Of a stretch of 64,000 nt of DNA, positions 19,260 to 28,358 are shown piece by piece. The position numbers and the translations under genes were made by a program. Each line of letters opens with the position of its first letter. Positions within the stretch are counted from its first letter, which is position 1. The DNA comes from Microbulbifer sp. YPW1 (GTDB lineage: Bacteria; Pseudomonadota; Gammaproteobacteria; Pseudomonadales; Cellvibrionaceae): NCBI RefSeq assembly GCF_013367775.1, contig NZ_CP055157.1, forward strand, positions 1,116,001 through 1,180,000, in the 5' to 3' direction. The notes beneath the pieces are model-generated. The model saw only the letters and a list, made by a program, of their open reading frames with translations, did not search any database and had not been told where the DNA came from.

Positions 19260-21482
19260 TTAAAAGCGATACTTCGCTTCCACACCATAGGTTCTCGGCA
19301 TCGCGTAACCGGCCACATAGGTGCCGAGGAAATCGCGGAAGCTGTAATTCATGTGATCACTGTCCGCAAGGTTGCGGCCCCACAGGTACACTTCCCACTT
19401 ATCGGCATCGTCCAGCAGGCCAACACGCGCATTGATCAGGTCGAAGCTCTCCATACGATCGAATTCGACATCCACTACGCCGTTGCTGAAACCGTCGTTA
19501 TTGCTGGGGTTGATGTAGCGCTCCGAGGTATAGCTGTAATCGGTGCGCAACAGCACAGTTGCCGCCAGTGCAGGTACGGGTACGTAATACTGGACCCCCA
19601 GGGAAGCGGTCATCTCGGGGGCATAAGGCAGGTCGTTGCCCGTCGCGTCAGCGCCGTTATCACCGCCACCGGGGAAGTGTGTGAAGCGCGCATCCAGCAG
19701 GCCCAGCGCAGCGGTCAGCTGCAGGTTGTCGGTCGCCACATAGGTGGCCTCCAGTTCTGCGCCCTTGCTCTCTACCTCTGCCGCGTTGGTAATCGTCAAC
19801 GCGGTGCCACCGCCACCCAGCTCGATGTACTGGTTTACCTGATAGTCATCAAAGGTGGAGTGGAACAGCGCCGCATTCAGTCGCAGGCGACGATCGAGCA
19901 GTTCTGCCTTGTAGCCCAGCTCGTAGCTCAGCACCGACTCGGTATCGAACTCGATATCCTCAGGGCTCCCGGTAAACTGATTGGCGTTGATAAAATCGAG
20001 GTTGTAGCCGCCGCTCTTGATGCCGGTTGAGGCGCGGGTGTAGATAAAGTTGTTGTCATCCAGCGAGTAATTCAGGCTGATGGTTGGGGAGAAATCCCGG
20101 TCACTGCGAGAATCCTTTACCTCGCCTGTAGCAATATTGAAGACACCGGATGCGCTGCCATCGATTGCCCAGTCGACGTCTTTAGTCTCCAGGGAATAGC
20201 GGACACCAAAGCCCAGGTTCAGGCGGTCGGTGAGGTCATAGTTACCATTGGCAAATACAGCGAAACTTTCCGTATCGACGGTTCCGCCGTAGGCAACTGC
20301 GGTAGACAACGGGGTTAATCCCAGCATGCCCGCATGCTCCCCGGCCAGCGCATAGCGCTCGGTGTCACTATCCTGGGCAAAGTAGTAAAAGCCCACTACG
20401 TAGGACAGCGCCGAATCCGCCGGTGAGGTCAGCTGAAACTCCTGGGTAATCTGGTCGTAGGTGTCGTGATAAGCAGTGTTCACCAGGTCCAGCTCGGTGA
20501 AATCCACATCGGTCCCGTAGACCATATCGGTGCTGCGAAAGGCGGTAATCGACTTGAGGGAAAAACCGTTGTCCATGTCGTAATCGACTGTCGCCGACGT
20601 GCCCCAGAGTTCTTTGTCCTCTGGAACGGTGCGGTTCTGGTACATCTCGTATTTGTCGTTGCCCTCAACGGGATAGCCCGAAGCAAACACGTAGGTAACC
20701 GGCTCGCCATTGAATCCCCAGCGATCCTGGGTCATGTAATCGGCGGCGAGGTTGAGCGTCAGGTTATCGGCAAGGTCCGAGCGCAACATAACGCGCCCGG
20801 AAGTGGCATCACGGCCATTGACTTCGTCACCGTTGTACAGGTTTTTAATGTAGCCATCGCGGTCTGTCTTGTTCAGACTGAGTGACAGGGCGGTGTCATC
20901 GGTCAATGGCATATTGCCGCGCAGCTGTACTTCGCGGTTATTGAAGTTACCGATATTGATACCGAGATCCAGCGCCTTTTCATTGCCCGGTTTGCGGGAA
21001 ATCAGGTTCACGGCGCCGGCCACGGTGTTTTTCCCAAACAGGGTGCCCTGCGGGCCGCGCAGAACTTCCACTCGCTCCAGGTCGAGCAGTCCCTGGTTGA
21101 CCGCCGGCGATTGCCCCAGATAAATGCCATCCAGGTATACCCCCACACGCGTATCGAAACCGATGTTGCGGCTGTTGGCGCCGACACCGCGAATGGTTAT
21201 GCGGGAAGAGAAGTCACTGTCCTGGCTAATCTGGACATTGGGGGCCATCTCACCGAGGTCTTTAACCTCCTTGATACCGCTCTGCTCCAGGGCATTGGCG
21301 CTCAGTGCGGCAATGGAAATTGGCACTTCCAGCGCGCGCTCCTGGCGCTTTTGTGCGGTGACCGTGACTTCCTCGAGTGCCGCATTCTGCGCGACCGACG
21401 ACAGTGACGGAATCAGTGTGGCGCCGCCAATCGCCAATGCCAGCAGGCGAGGAGACGGGGAAATAGCTAAACGGGTTTTCAT
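19260..21482 (-). CDS. TonB-dependent outer-membrane receptor
   Basis: The 740-residue protein has a signal peptide (residues 1-32, ending SSVAQ), a TonB-box-like stretch EEVTVTAQKRQER, a plug domain (RGVGANSRNIGFDTRVGVYL, then RVEVLRGPQGTLFGKNTVAG) and a 22-strand barrel ending in the terminal aromatic motif EAKYRF. The plug loop and overall length fit the broad CirA-like group common in marine heterotrophs; the ligand (siderophore, carbohydrate or other) cannot be read. ATG 21482 is preferred over GTG 21488. A Crp/Fnr-family gene lies immediately upstream with paired inverted repeats between them. Confidence 0.93.
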   Translation of the reverse strand: MKTRLAISPSPRLLALAIGGATLIPSLSSVAQNAALEEVTVTAQKRQERALEVPISIAALSANALEQSGIKEVKDLGEMAPNVQISQDSDFSSRITIRGVGANSRNIGFDTRVGVYLDGIYLGQSPAVNQGLLDLERVEVLRGPQGTLFGKNTVAGAVNLISRKPGNEKALDLGINIGNFNNREVQLRGNMPLTDDTALSLSLNKTDRDGYIKNLYNGDEVNGRDATSGRVMLRSDLADNLTLNLAADYMTQDRWGFNGEPVTYVFASGYPVEGNDKYEMYQNRTVPEDKELWGTSATVDYDMDNGFSLKSITAFRSTDMVYGTDVDFTELDLVNTAYHDTYDQITQEFQLTSPADSALSYVVGFYYFAQDSDTERYALAGEHAGMLGLTPLSTAVAYGGTVDTESFAVFANGNYDLTDRLNLGFGVRYSLETKDVDWAIDGSASGVFNIATGEVKDSRSDRDFSPTISLNYSLDDNNFIYTRASTGIKSGGYNLDFINANQFTGSPEDIEFDTESVLSYELGYKAELLDRRLRLNAALFHSTFDDYQVNQYIELGGGGTALTITNAAEVESKGAELEATYVATDNLQLTAALGLLDARFTHFPGGGDNGADATGNDLPYAPEMTASLGVQYYVPVPALAATVLLRTDYSYTSERYINPSNNDGFSNGVVDVEFDRMESFDLINARVGLLDDADKWEVYLWGRNLADSDHMNYSFRDFLGTYVAGYAMPRTYGVEAKYRF

Positions 21483-21560
21483 CGGCACTTTCTCTCAGCT
21501 AATTTATTGTTATCTGTAGAATTTTGTCAGGGCGCAGCCCGACAATGTGCTCGATGCTAA

Positions 21561-21599
21561 TACGCCGGTTCCGGGCGTAACTGTCCCAATTCGGACACT
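21561..21599. promoter_or_regulatory. Two adjacent inverted repeats upstream of the TonB receptor
   Basis: TACGCC (21561-21566) pairs with GGCGTA (21574-21579), and TGTCC (21582-21586) pairs with GGACA (21593-21597) around six bases. They lie 80-120 bases upstream of the receptor start and directly after the regulator stop. A 5-bp/6-bp-spaced symmetrical site is the right shape for a Crp/Fnr-family dimer, so these are candidate operators; an overlapping promoter is possible. Confidence 0.4.
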
Positions 21600-21614
21600 C
21601 CAGAAAGATCCACC

Positions 21615-22310
21615 TCAGCTCGTGGACAGCAGGTTCTCCAGGGCCTCGCAATCATGGATGGTTAAGCTGCCGTAACCCAGGCTGACCCAGCCGGCCTTCT
21701 CCCAGATTTTCAGCTCCTGGTTAATCCGCTGCCGCGTTGTGCCGGCCAGCAGCGCCAGTTCCTCCTGGGAGACACTCAGGGTGACGCCCGCAACACCGAC
21801 ACGGTACTCACTGTAGCCGGTAGCCAGGTCCAGAAGCCGTAAGGCCAGTCGCTCCGGTAGTGAACGTATCAGGCTGGCCTCAAGCATACGCAGCGCACTG
21901 CGATAGCGCTTGCACACCTGATTCATAAAGTGACTGTATAGCTGCGGCTGGGCATCCAGTAACCCCTGGAACTTGTCCCGGGGAATAAACAGCAGCTGGG
22001 CATTCCCCCTGGCCACTGCGTCACTGGGCCTGGGGTGGTCATCGAAGACCGAAATCTCCCCCAGCCAGCTGCCCTTCTCCAGAATCCCCAGTACCGCGCA
22101 CTTGCCCTCTTTGCTGTTGATTTCCGCCACGACCGCGCCCTGCAAAATCGCATACAGGCCGTCGGCCTCATCGCCCTTGCTATACAGGTACTGGCCGTCC
22201 GTATAGCTCTTTAGTTTGGCGTCAGAAATCATCTGCTCAATCACTTGGTCCGGCAGGTCCTGGAACCAGTGACTATCCAGCAAGATTTGTTTTACGGCTT
22301 CGCGGTCCAC
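21615..22310 (-). CDS. Crp/Fnr family transcriptional regulator
   Basis: The roughly 231-residue protein has an N-terminal cyclic-nucleotide-binding-type barrel (GQYLYSKGDEADGLYAILQG...GSWLGEISVFDDHPRPSDAVA) and a C-terminal Crp-type helix-turn-helix (VSQEELALLAGTTRQRINQEL). The cNMP pocket keeps GE(I)S but has PRPSDAVA in place of RxAxV(T/R)A, so cAMP binding is not assured. No Fnr-type N-terminal Cys cluster is seen. I choose GTG 22310 (GGAG eight bases upstream, N-terminus VDREAVKQILL); the frame stays open to a TTG at 22403. The adjacent TonB receptor gene is the obvious candidate target. Confidence 0.85.
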   Translation of the reverse strand: MDREAVKQILLDSHWFQDLPDQVIEQMISDAKLKSYTDGQYLYSKGDEADGLYAILQGAVVAEINSKEGKCAVLGILEKGSWLGEISVFDDHPRPSDAVARGNAQLLFIPRDKFQGLLDAQPQLYSHFMNQVCKRYRSALRMLEASLIRSLPERLALRLLDLATGYSEYRVGVAGVTLSVSQEELALLAGTTRQRINQELKIWEKAGWVSLGYGSLTIHDCEALENLLSTS

Positions 22311-22511
22311 AAACTGCGCTCCATTGGTATTGAGGTGTTCTATCTTACCGTCGCTTGCGACAAAACTGCCGGGATAGCGATACCTGCACTGAATTGGCTG
22401 CAACGGTCACGTTTCGGTATGGCGAATCAGGTTGCCTGGAAAACAGTGGACTGGGCATTTGGAGCAGCGGCAGACAGCCGCCGCCCCGGAGGGTGTGGTA
22501 CTCGAAGGCGA

Positions 22512-22898
22512 TCAGGCTTCAGCCATCTGCACCGGAATGGAATTGGTACTGCGCTCAACCCGGTTCTGTTCATCCAGGTAAACCAGCTTCGGCTTGAAGG
22601 CATCCGCCTCGGACTCGGACATCTGCGCGTAAGCCGCGATGATAATCCGGTCGCCAACCTGTACCCGCCGCGCGGCTGCCCCGTTCATGGAAATAATCCC
22701 GGAGCCGCGCTCCGCCAGAATCACATAGGTGTGAAAACGCTCGCCGTTGGAAACATTGTAGATGTCGATTTTCTCGAACTCGCGCAGCCCGGCCAGCTCG
22801 ACCAGATCTTCATCAATCGCACAGGAGCCGTCATACCACAGCTCTGCCTGAGTCACCGCGGCCATGTGCAGCTTGCCTTTCAGCATCTCAATTTGCAT
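22512..22898 (-). CDS. panD: Aspartate 1-decarboxylase
   Basis: PanD makes beta-alanine from aspartate for pantothenate synthesis. The 128-residue proenzyme has the self-cleavage site in YDGSCAID, where breakage before Ser25 makes the pyruvoyl cofactor, plus the substrate Lys9 region MLKGKLH and the loop [13 protein letters not shown]. Length is normal (about 126). It starts 12 bases after the panC stop, so panC-panD is one operon; panB is not in the window. No panM/panZ-like maturation gene is visible nearby. Confidence 0.96.
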   Translation of the reverse strand: MQIEMLKGKLHMAAVTQAELWYDGSCAIDEDLVELAGLREFEKIDIYNVSNGERFHTYVILAERGSGIISMNGAAARRVQVGDRIIIAAYAQMSESEADAFKPKLVYLDEQNRVERSTNSIPVQMAEA

Positions 22899-22910
22899 AA
22901 CGGAATCCCC

Positions 22911-23759
22911 TCACATACTCAAAGAAACGTTATCAATCAGACGTGCGCCGCTGGTATACATGGCGCCCAGCAGCGTGATCTCACGATCGTCGTGTGCCGC
23001 CGGCTGCAGATCCTTGCTGTTGCAGATGGAGAAGTAATCGACCTTGAAACCTGCATCCTCGATCCGCGCTTTCGCCTCATCTTCCAGCGCGGCAAAATCC
23101 CGGCGGCCATTCTCGATTTCAGTGCGCGCCCAGTTCAGTGACTGGTTGAGTATCGCCACCTTCGGACGCTCTTCCTCGGTGAGATAGCCATTGCGCGAAC
23201 TCATCGCCAGACCATCGTCTTCCCGATGCACCGGTGCCGCGACAATCTCCACCGGAATACACAGGTCTTCCACCATACGGCGGATCACCGCCAGCTGCTG
23301 GAAATCCTTGATGCCGAATACCGCTTTGTCCGGCTGCACAATATTGAACAGCTTCGCCACTACCGTGGTCACGCCTTCGAAGTGCCCCGGGCGACTGGCT
23401 CCGCACAGCACGTCGGTCATAGCCGGGCACACCACACGGGTCTGCTGATCCATGCCGTTGGGGTAAATCTCACTCTCTTCAGGGTGGAACAGGAAGTCAC
23501 AATTGGCGGCGCGGAGTTTGGCCATATCCTCCTGCATGGTGCGGGGATAGGTATCCCAATCCTCGTTCAGGCCGAACTGGAGACGGTTGACGAAGATAGA
23601 TACGACCACCACATCGCACTGCTGCCGGGCCAGGTTAACCAGCTCGATATGTGCGGCATGGAGGTTGCCCATGGTGGGCACGAAACCGATGGTCTTGCCA
23701 TCGCGGCGGGCCTGGCCCAGCGCGTCGCGCAGGCTGGCCACATGGTGAAAGACTTGCAT
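22911..23759 (-). CDS. panC: Pantothenate synthetase
   Basis: PanC joins pantoate and beta-alanine using ATP. The 282-residue protein has the nucleotidyl-transferase fold with the first signature as [11 protein letters not shown] (HAAH where most homologues have HxGH), [19 protein letters not shown], the GxKDxQQ-type motif [15 protein letters not shown], and the KMSKS-like [15 protein letters not shown] rather than FVNPTQF occurs in some proteobacterial lineages. First gene of the panC-panD operon, divergent from the His-rich protein gene at 23998. Confidence 0.96.
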   Translation of the reverse strand: MQVFHHVASLRDALGQARRDGKTIGFVPTMGNLHAAHIELVNLARQQCDVVVVSIFVNRLQFGLNEDWDTYPRTMQEDMAKLRAANCDFLFHPEESEIYPNGMDQQTRVVCPAMTDVLCGASRPGHFEGVTTVVAKLFNIVQPDKAVFGIKDFQQLAVIRRMVEDLCIPVEIVAAPVHREDDGLAMSSRNGYLTEEERPKVAILNQSLNWARTEIENGRRDFAALEDEAKARIEDAGFKVDYFSICNSKDLQPAAHDDREITLLGAMYTSGARLIDNVSLSM

Positions 23760-23997
23760 TGCCGGGGTTCCGCCAGAGGTTTACACGGGCGGCATATTAC
23801 CTCCCACCGACAGCGGGAACAAATTGCATGACTGCGGCCGAAAACATTGGTCAGATTCGGTTTTCGCGACACAGTTAACAATTCGCTCAATCCGGTTCAG
23901 GAAGGATTCAGTGTACGCAGGGCAAACTGGCTCCCATATTCACAGATAGCCCCGGCAACGGGCCTGAAAGCCGCCCCAGCGGCTGCGGAGAGCGACC

Positions 23998-24744
23998 ATG
24001 AAAACACTGATAGCTGCCATCACCACCGCCAGCCTGCTGCTGACCGCCGGGCCGGTACTGGCGGACAGGGACGATCGCCACCACAAGAATGACCACAGCC
24101 GCAAGTTCGTTCAGCAACAGCGGGACCGCAATGAGCGGCACCACACCAAGATCCGGGACATTGAGCACAAGCGCCGGGATGACCGCAACCATCGCCAGGA
24201 TCGCGCCCACGCCCGTGACGACCGCCGCCGTAACCAGAACAGGCAGGGTGACAACCGCGACCATCACCGTGGCAAAGATGATCACAAGTACCTCAAGTAC
24301 GTAGGCTACGACCGCCGCTACGATAAAAACCGTCACGATCGTAAACATGATCGCAAACATGGGCGGGGACACGATCACGGTTACAGAGGTGGCAATCACG
24401 GCCATCACAGACCGCACCGTCCGCACCATCGTCCGCACAAGCACCGCTGGCGTCCGGCACACTACGGTTACGGCTATCGCTGGAAGCGCCTGCCCACAAG
24501 TTATATCAGCCTGACCTTTGGTGGCCTCGGTTACTACTTCAGCGATGGCATCTTCTACCGCCCCTACGGCGCAGGCTATGTGGTCGCCGAGGCCCCGATC
24601 GGCGCCTTTGTTCGCACCCTGCCTGGCACAGCCATGAGCGTTAGCTTCAACGGCCTGAATTATTACGTGGCCTACGACACGTACTACCGTTGGGATCATC
24701 GTCGCCGCGGATATATGGTGGTGGCCAACCCCGGATTTTTCTAA
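23998..24744 (+). CDS. Exported His/Arg-rich protein with two Tyr-rich repeats (DUF6515-like)
   Basis: The 248 residues comprise a signal peptide (about 1-22, ending VLA), a very charged low-complexity middle (about 23-155) loaded with His, Arg, Asp and Lys including HHRPHRPHHRPHKHR, and a C-terminal module of two repeats of the pattern LP..xxx[F]xG[L]xYYxxxxxYYRxxxxGYxVxxxP. The same module occurs three times in the protein at 30911. The His tract could bind metal or the cell surface; RcnB-like proteins have a similar charged middle. RBS GGAGAG lies before ATG 23998. Function unknown. Confidence 0.7.
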   Translation: MKTLIAAITTASLLLTAGPVLADRDDRHHKNDHSRKFVQQQRDRNERHHTKIRDIEHKRRDDRNHRQDRAHARDDRRRNQNRQGDNRDHHRGKDDHKYLKYVGYDRRYDKNRHDRKHDRKHGRGHDHGYRGGNHGHHRPHRPHHRPHKHRWRPAHYGYGYRWKRLPTSYISLTFGGLGYYFSDGIFYRPYGAGYVVAEAPIGAFVRTLPGTAMSVSFNGLNYYVAYDTYYRWDHRRRGYMVVANPGFF

Positions 24745-24800
24745 CCCGCATACGCAGTAACCCGTTCTCACAGGAACCGTATTTCTCCCAACCCCAACAA

Positions 24801-24853
24801 CCGAATGAAAATTCGGTTATTACCCCTGGCGACTCTCCGGAGTCGCTTTTTTT
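24801..24853 (+). terminator. Tandem hairpins and rho-independent terminator
   Basis: CCGAAT-GAAA-ATTCGG (24801-24816) is a perfect hairpin with a GNRA tetraloop. It is followed by GCGACTC-TCCG-GAGTCGC (24829-24846) and seven Ts (24847-24853). The second is a standard terminator for the His-rich protein gene, isolating it from speA. Confidence 0.88.
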
Positions 24854-25138
24854 ATTCCCGCCCTCCGCCACCTCTCTCGCCAGCTTTCCAGACACCGCTG
24901 TGCTGTCATTCCAGACATATTGGAAAATTTATGCGCCGGTACAGCGCGCATATATACACAACGCACAAAACCGAATAAAAATTTAATTTTCCCCGGTTAA
25001 AAAAGGCAAAATTTCTTTTCTATAGTTATTGCTTTCAACAAAGACTGGCCCCAACATTCGCGCCCCTGACGCACCCCGGGAACTGTTTCCGGAATACACT
25101 CTCAGAGCACCCAAGGATTTCCCAACTTAAAAGGCGCC
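24854..25138 (+). promoter_or_regulatory. speA upstream region
   Basis: The stretch 24954-25030 is strikingly A/T-rich against its neighbours, with A tracts and a possible -10 element TATAGT (25021-25026); a matching -35 is weak. This leaves an untranslated leader of roughly 105 bases before speA. No open frame of note and no recognisable riboswitch fold is seen. Confidence 0.4.
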
Positions 25139-27061
25139 ATGAAACAACAACAGATCGAAAACTGGACCTGCGAAGACTCCGCAGAACTCTACGGCATCCG
25201 CAACTGGGGTGCCGGTTATTTCAATTTGAACCAGTCTGGTGAGATCACGGTTGAGGTAAAAAATGAAGCCGGTGATCTGCACGCTGTTTCCCTGCTGGAC
25301 ATTGCCCACGGCGCCACCGAGCGCGGTCTCGGCATGCCGCTGCTGGTGCGATTTGATAATTTGTTGGACGCGCAAGTGGCGCGCATTAACAATTCTTTCC
25401 GCAGCGCAATTGAGAGCAGTGGTTACAAGAACGTATTCCGCGGCGTTTTCCCGATCAAGGTGAACCAGCAGTGCCAGGTAATCGAAGAGATTGCTCGCGC
25501 CGGTCGCCAGTTCGGCCATGGCCTGGAAGCTGGCAGCAAGGCGGAGTTGATTGCGGCGCTGTCGATTCTCGACAATACCGATGCACTGATCGTCTGCAAC
25601 GGCTACAAGGATGAAGAATTCATCAACCTGGGCCTGCAGGCGCAGCGCCTTGGCGTGCAGGTTTTCTTTGTGGTCGAAACCCCGTCGGAAGTGGACACCA
25701 TCATCCACTGTGCCGAGCGCGAGCAGGTAGAGCCCAATATCGGTGTGCGGGTCAAGCTCGCCAGTAAAGTGGGTGGCTACTGGAACGCCACCAGCGGCGA
25801 CCGCAGCATCTTTGGTCTCGGCAGTAACGACCTGATTGCGATGGTCGACAAGCTGCGCGACCACAAGATGCTGCACTGCCTGAAACTGCTGCACTACCAC
25901 CTGGGCTCGCAGGTACCGAATATTCGCGACATCCGCACCGGGGTTCTCGAAGCCTGTCGCTACTACGCAGATCTGGTAGAAGAAGGCGCCGCCATGGGCT
26001 ACCTGGACTTGGGTGGCGGCCTGGCAGTGGATTACGATGGCTCCAAGACCAACTACACCCACTCCAAGAACTACTCCCTCGACGAGTACTGCGTGGATGT
26101 GGTCGAGGCCATTATGGGCACCCTGGACAGCGAGGGCGTGGACCACCCGGTGATCATTACCGAGTCCGGCCGCGCCACGGTAGCCTATTCGTCGGTATTG
26201 CTGTTCAACATTCTGGACACCACCAGCTTCGAGCCCATCGAACTCGAAGAAGACAGTATTGGCGACGACGCACACCCGATGCTGAAGAATCTGCAGCACG
26301 CGTTGCAGAGTGTGACGGCGAAGAATCTGCAGGAGAGCTACAACGACGGCCTTTACTACCGCGATGAAATTCGCGCGCTGTACCTGCACGGCCAGGTAAG
26401 CCTGCGGGATCGCGCGTTGGCGGAGAACCTGTTTTTGCAGTGCGCACAGCGCATCCGCAAACTGCTGGATGAAGTGGAACAGATTCCGGTGGACCTGCAG
26501 GCGCTGCCTGAGGTGCTATCAGATATTTACTACGCGAATGTGAGTGTGTTCCAGTCGCTGCCGGATATCTGGGCAATTGATCAGCTGTTCCCGCTGCTGC
26601 CGGTGCACCGCCTGGACGAAGCGCCGACCCGCTCGGCGATCATTGCGGACATCACCTGCGACTGCGACGGCAAGATCGACCGGTTTATTGATCGACAGGA
26701 CGTGCGCAAGACCTTGCCGCTGCACCCGCTGAAGGAAGGCGAAGAATATATCCTGGGCACCTTCCTGGTGGGCGCTTATCAGGAAACACTGGGAGATCTG
26801 CACAACCTGTTTGGCGATACCAATGTGGTGAGCGTGCGTATCGACGATGAGGGACACGTGGATTACAGTCGTGAAATTCACGGTGACAGCATTGCCGATG
26901 TACTGAGTTACGTGGAGTACTCACCGCAGGATCTGTTCGAGCGTTTCCGCAAGCTGGCGGAACGGGCAGTGAAGGAAAAGCGCATTACCGCGCAGCAGCG
27001 TAAGGATATTTTGCACACCTACACTGCGAGCATGAGTGGGTACACCTACTTCGAGAAATAA
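25139..27061 (+). CDS. speA: Biosynthetic arginine decarboxylase
   Basis: SpeA converts arginine to agmatine, the first step of putrescine synthesis without ornithine. The 640-residue, PLP-dependent fold III enzyme begins WTCEDSAELYGIRNWGAGYF, and carries the PLP-Lys motif FPIKVNQQCQVIEEI (about residues 104-118) and the specificity helix DLGGGLAVDYDGSKT. Length matches the family. It heads a same-strand run with the carboxyspermidine genes and agmatinase; the gap to the next gene is 39 bases. Confidence 0.96.
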   Translation: MKQQQIENWTCEDSAELYGIRNWGAGYFNLNQSGEITVEVKNEAGDLHAVSLLDIAHGATERGLGMPLLVRFDNLLDAQVARINNSFRSAIESSGYKNVFRGVFPIKVNQQCQVIEEIARAGRQFGHGLEAGSKAELIAALSILDNTDALIVCNGYKDEEFINLGLQAQRLGVQVFFVVETPSEVDTIIHCAEREQVEPNIGVRVKLASKVGGYWNATSGDRSIFGLGSNDLIAMVDKLRDHKMLHCLKLLHYHLGSQVPNIRDIRTGVLEACRYYADLVEEGAAMGYLDLGGGLAVDYDGSKTNYTHSKNYSLDEYCVDVVEAIMGTLDSEGVDHPVIITESGRATVAYSSVLLFNILDTTSFEPIELEEDSIGDDAHPMLKNLQHALQSVTAKNLQESYNDGLYYRDEIRALYLHGQVSLRDRALAENLFLQCAQRIRKLLDEVEQIPVDLQALPEVLSDIYYANVSVFQSLPDIWAIDQLFPLLPVHRLDEAPTRSAIIADITCDCDGKIDRFIDRQDVRKTLPLHPLKEGEEYILGTFLVGAYQETLGDLHNLFGDTNVVSVRIDDEGHVDYSREIHGDSIADVLSYVEYSPQDLFERFRKLAERAVKEKRITAQQRKDILHTYTASMSGYTYFEK

Positions 27062-27100
27062 TGTATTGGTTTCCCCAATATCAGGATCAGGGAGAAAAAA

Positions 27101-28294
27101 ATGGCCAACGTTCTGATAGTAGGCGCCGGTGGCGTCGGTCAGGTGGTTGCACACAAGTGTGCGCAGGTTGAGGAAGTTTTCGAAAATATTACCCTCGCCA
27201 GCCGCACCAAATCGAAATGCGACAAAATCGCCGATATGCTGCCGCGCAAAATCAACACCGCGGAAGTGGATGCCGATAACGTCGGGGAAATGGTCGCGCT
27301 GATCGAAAAGGTCAAGCCGGACATGGTCATCAACGTGGCCCTGCCCTACCAGGATCTGCACATCATGGATGCCTGCCTGGAAACCGGCGTGCACTACCTG
27401 GATACCGCCAACTACGAACCGCCGGAAGAGGCCAAGTTCGAGTACAGCTGGCAGTGGGCCTACCAGGACAAGTTCGAGAAAGCGGGGCTGATGGCACTGC
27501 TGGGCAGCGGCTTTGACCCCGGTGTAACCAGTGTATTTACTGCTTATGCGAAGAAGCACCACTTTGACCGCATCAAGACCCTGGACATTCTTGACTGCAA
27601 TGCCGGTGATCACGGCCTGCCGTTTGCCACCAACTTCAACCCGGAAATCAACATCCGCGAAATCACCGCGAATGGCCGTTACTGGGAAGATGGCAAATGG
27701 GTCACCACCAAGCCCATGGAAGAAAAGCGGGTATTCGAATTTCCGGAAGGTATCGGTGAAAAGGATCTGTACCTGCTGTACCACGAAGAGCTGGAATCCC
27801 TGTCCAAGCACTTCCCGGAAATCGAGCGCGCGCGCTTCTGGATGACCTTCGGCGCCAGCTATCTCAAGCATCTTGAGGTACTGCAGAATGTAGGCATGAC
27901 CAGTATCGAACCGATCGAATTCCAGGGACAGGAAATTGTACCCATCCAGTTCCTGAAGGCGCTGCTGCCAGACCCGGCAAGCCTGGGCCCGCTGACCAAG
28001 GGCAAGACCTGTATCGGCAACATTATCAAGGGTGTCAAAGACGGCGAAGACAAGATTTACTATGTCTACAACATCTGCGACCACCAGGAAGCCTACAAGG
28101 AAGTCCAGTCTCAGGCCATTTCCTACACCACCGGCGTGCCCGCCATGATCGGCGCGAAGATGATGATGGAAGGCAAGTGGATGAAGCCCGGCGTGTGGAA
28201 TATGGAGCAGCTGGACCCGGATCCGTTTATGGATGACCTGAACAAGTACGGCCTGCCCTGGCAGGAAACCTGGCTGGACAAGCCTTTCGTGTAA
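27101..28294 (+). CDS. Carboxynorspermidine/carboxyspermidine dehydrogenase (saccharopine-dehydrogenase family)
   Basis: The 397-residue protein has an N-terminal Rossmann fold (VLIVGAGGVGQVVAHKCAQ) and the family sequence NVALPYQDLHIMDACLETG, GSGFDPGVTSVFTAYA and DCNAGDHGLPFATNFNPE. It condenses aspartate semialdehyde with putrescine (or diaminopropane) and reduces the imine with NADPH to give carboxyspermidine (or carboxynorspermidine). Placed between speA and nspC, with speB nearby and no diaminobutyrate aminotransferase/decarboxylase gene in view, putrescine is the likelier amine. GGGAG lies before ATG 27101. A strong hairpin follows the stop. Confidence 0.93.
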   Translation: MANVLIVGAGGVGQVVAHKCAQVEEVFENITLASRTKSKCDKIADMLPRKINTAEVDADNVGEMVALIEKVKPDMVINVALPYQDLHIMDACLETGVHYLDTANYEPPEEAKFEYSWQWAYQDKFEKAGLMALLGSGFDPGVTSVFTAYAKKHHFDRIKTLDILDCNAGDHGLPFATNFNPEINIREITANGRYWEDGKWVTTKPMEEKRVFEFPEGIGEKDLYLLYHEELESLSKHFPEIERARFWMTFGASYLKHLEVLQNVGMTSIEPIEFQGQEIVPIQFLKALLPDPASLGPLTKGKTCIGNIIKGVKDGEDKIYYVYNICDHQEAYKEVQSQAISYTTGVPAMIGAKMMMEGKWMKPGVWNMEQLDPDPFMDDLNKYGLPWQETWLDKPFV

Positions 28295-28303
28295 CACCCA
28301 TCA

Positions 28304-28331
28304 ATCCCGGATCGCGAGATCCGGGATTTTT
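28304..28331 (+). terminator. Terminator between the carboxyspermidine dehydrogenase gene and nspC
   Basis: ATCCCGGATC-GCGA-GATCCGGGAT (28304-28327) is a perfect 10-bp stem with a tetraloop, running into five Ts. It starts 10 bases past the dehydrogenase stop and ends 27 bases before the nspC start. It should therefore lower or uncouple nspC expression unless nspC is reached by readthrough. Confidence 0.85.
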
Positions 28332-28358
28332 GCAAATATAAGAAGTGATGATTGTTAA

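Noticed and set aside
25127..26389. Long minus-strand open frame (420 codons) opposite speA
   Set aside because: It mirrors the third-position GC bias of speA and has no recognisable motif. Likewise 26921-28297, 2496-3758, 12364-13386 and 52778-54766: antisense shadows of clear genes.
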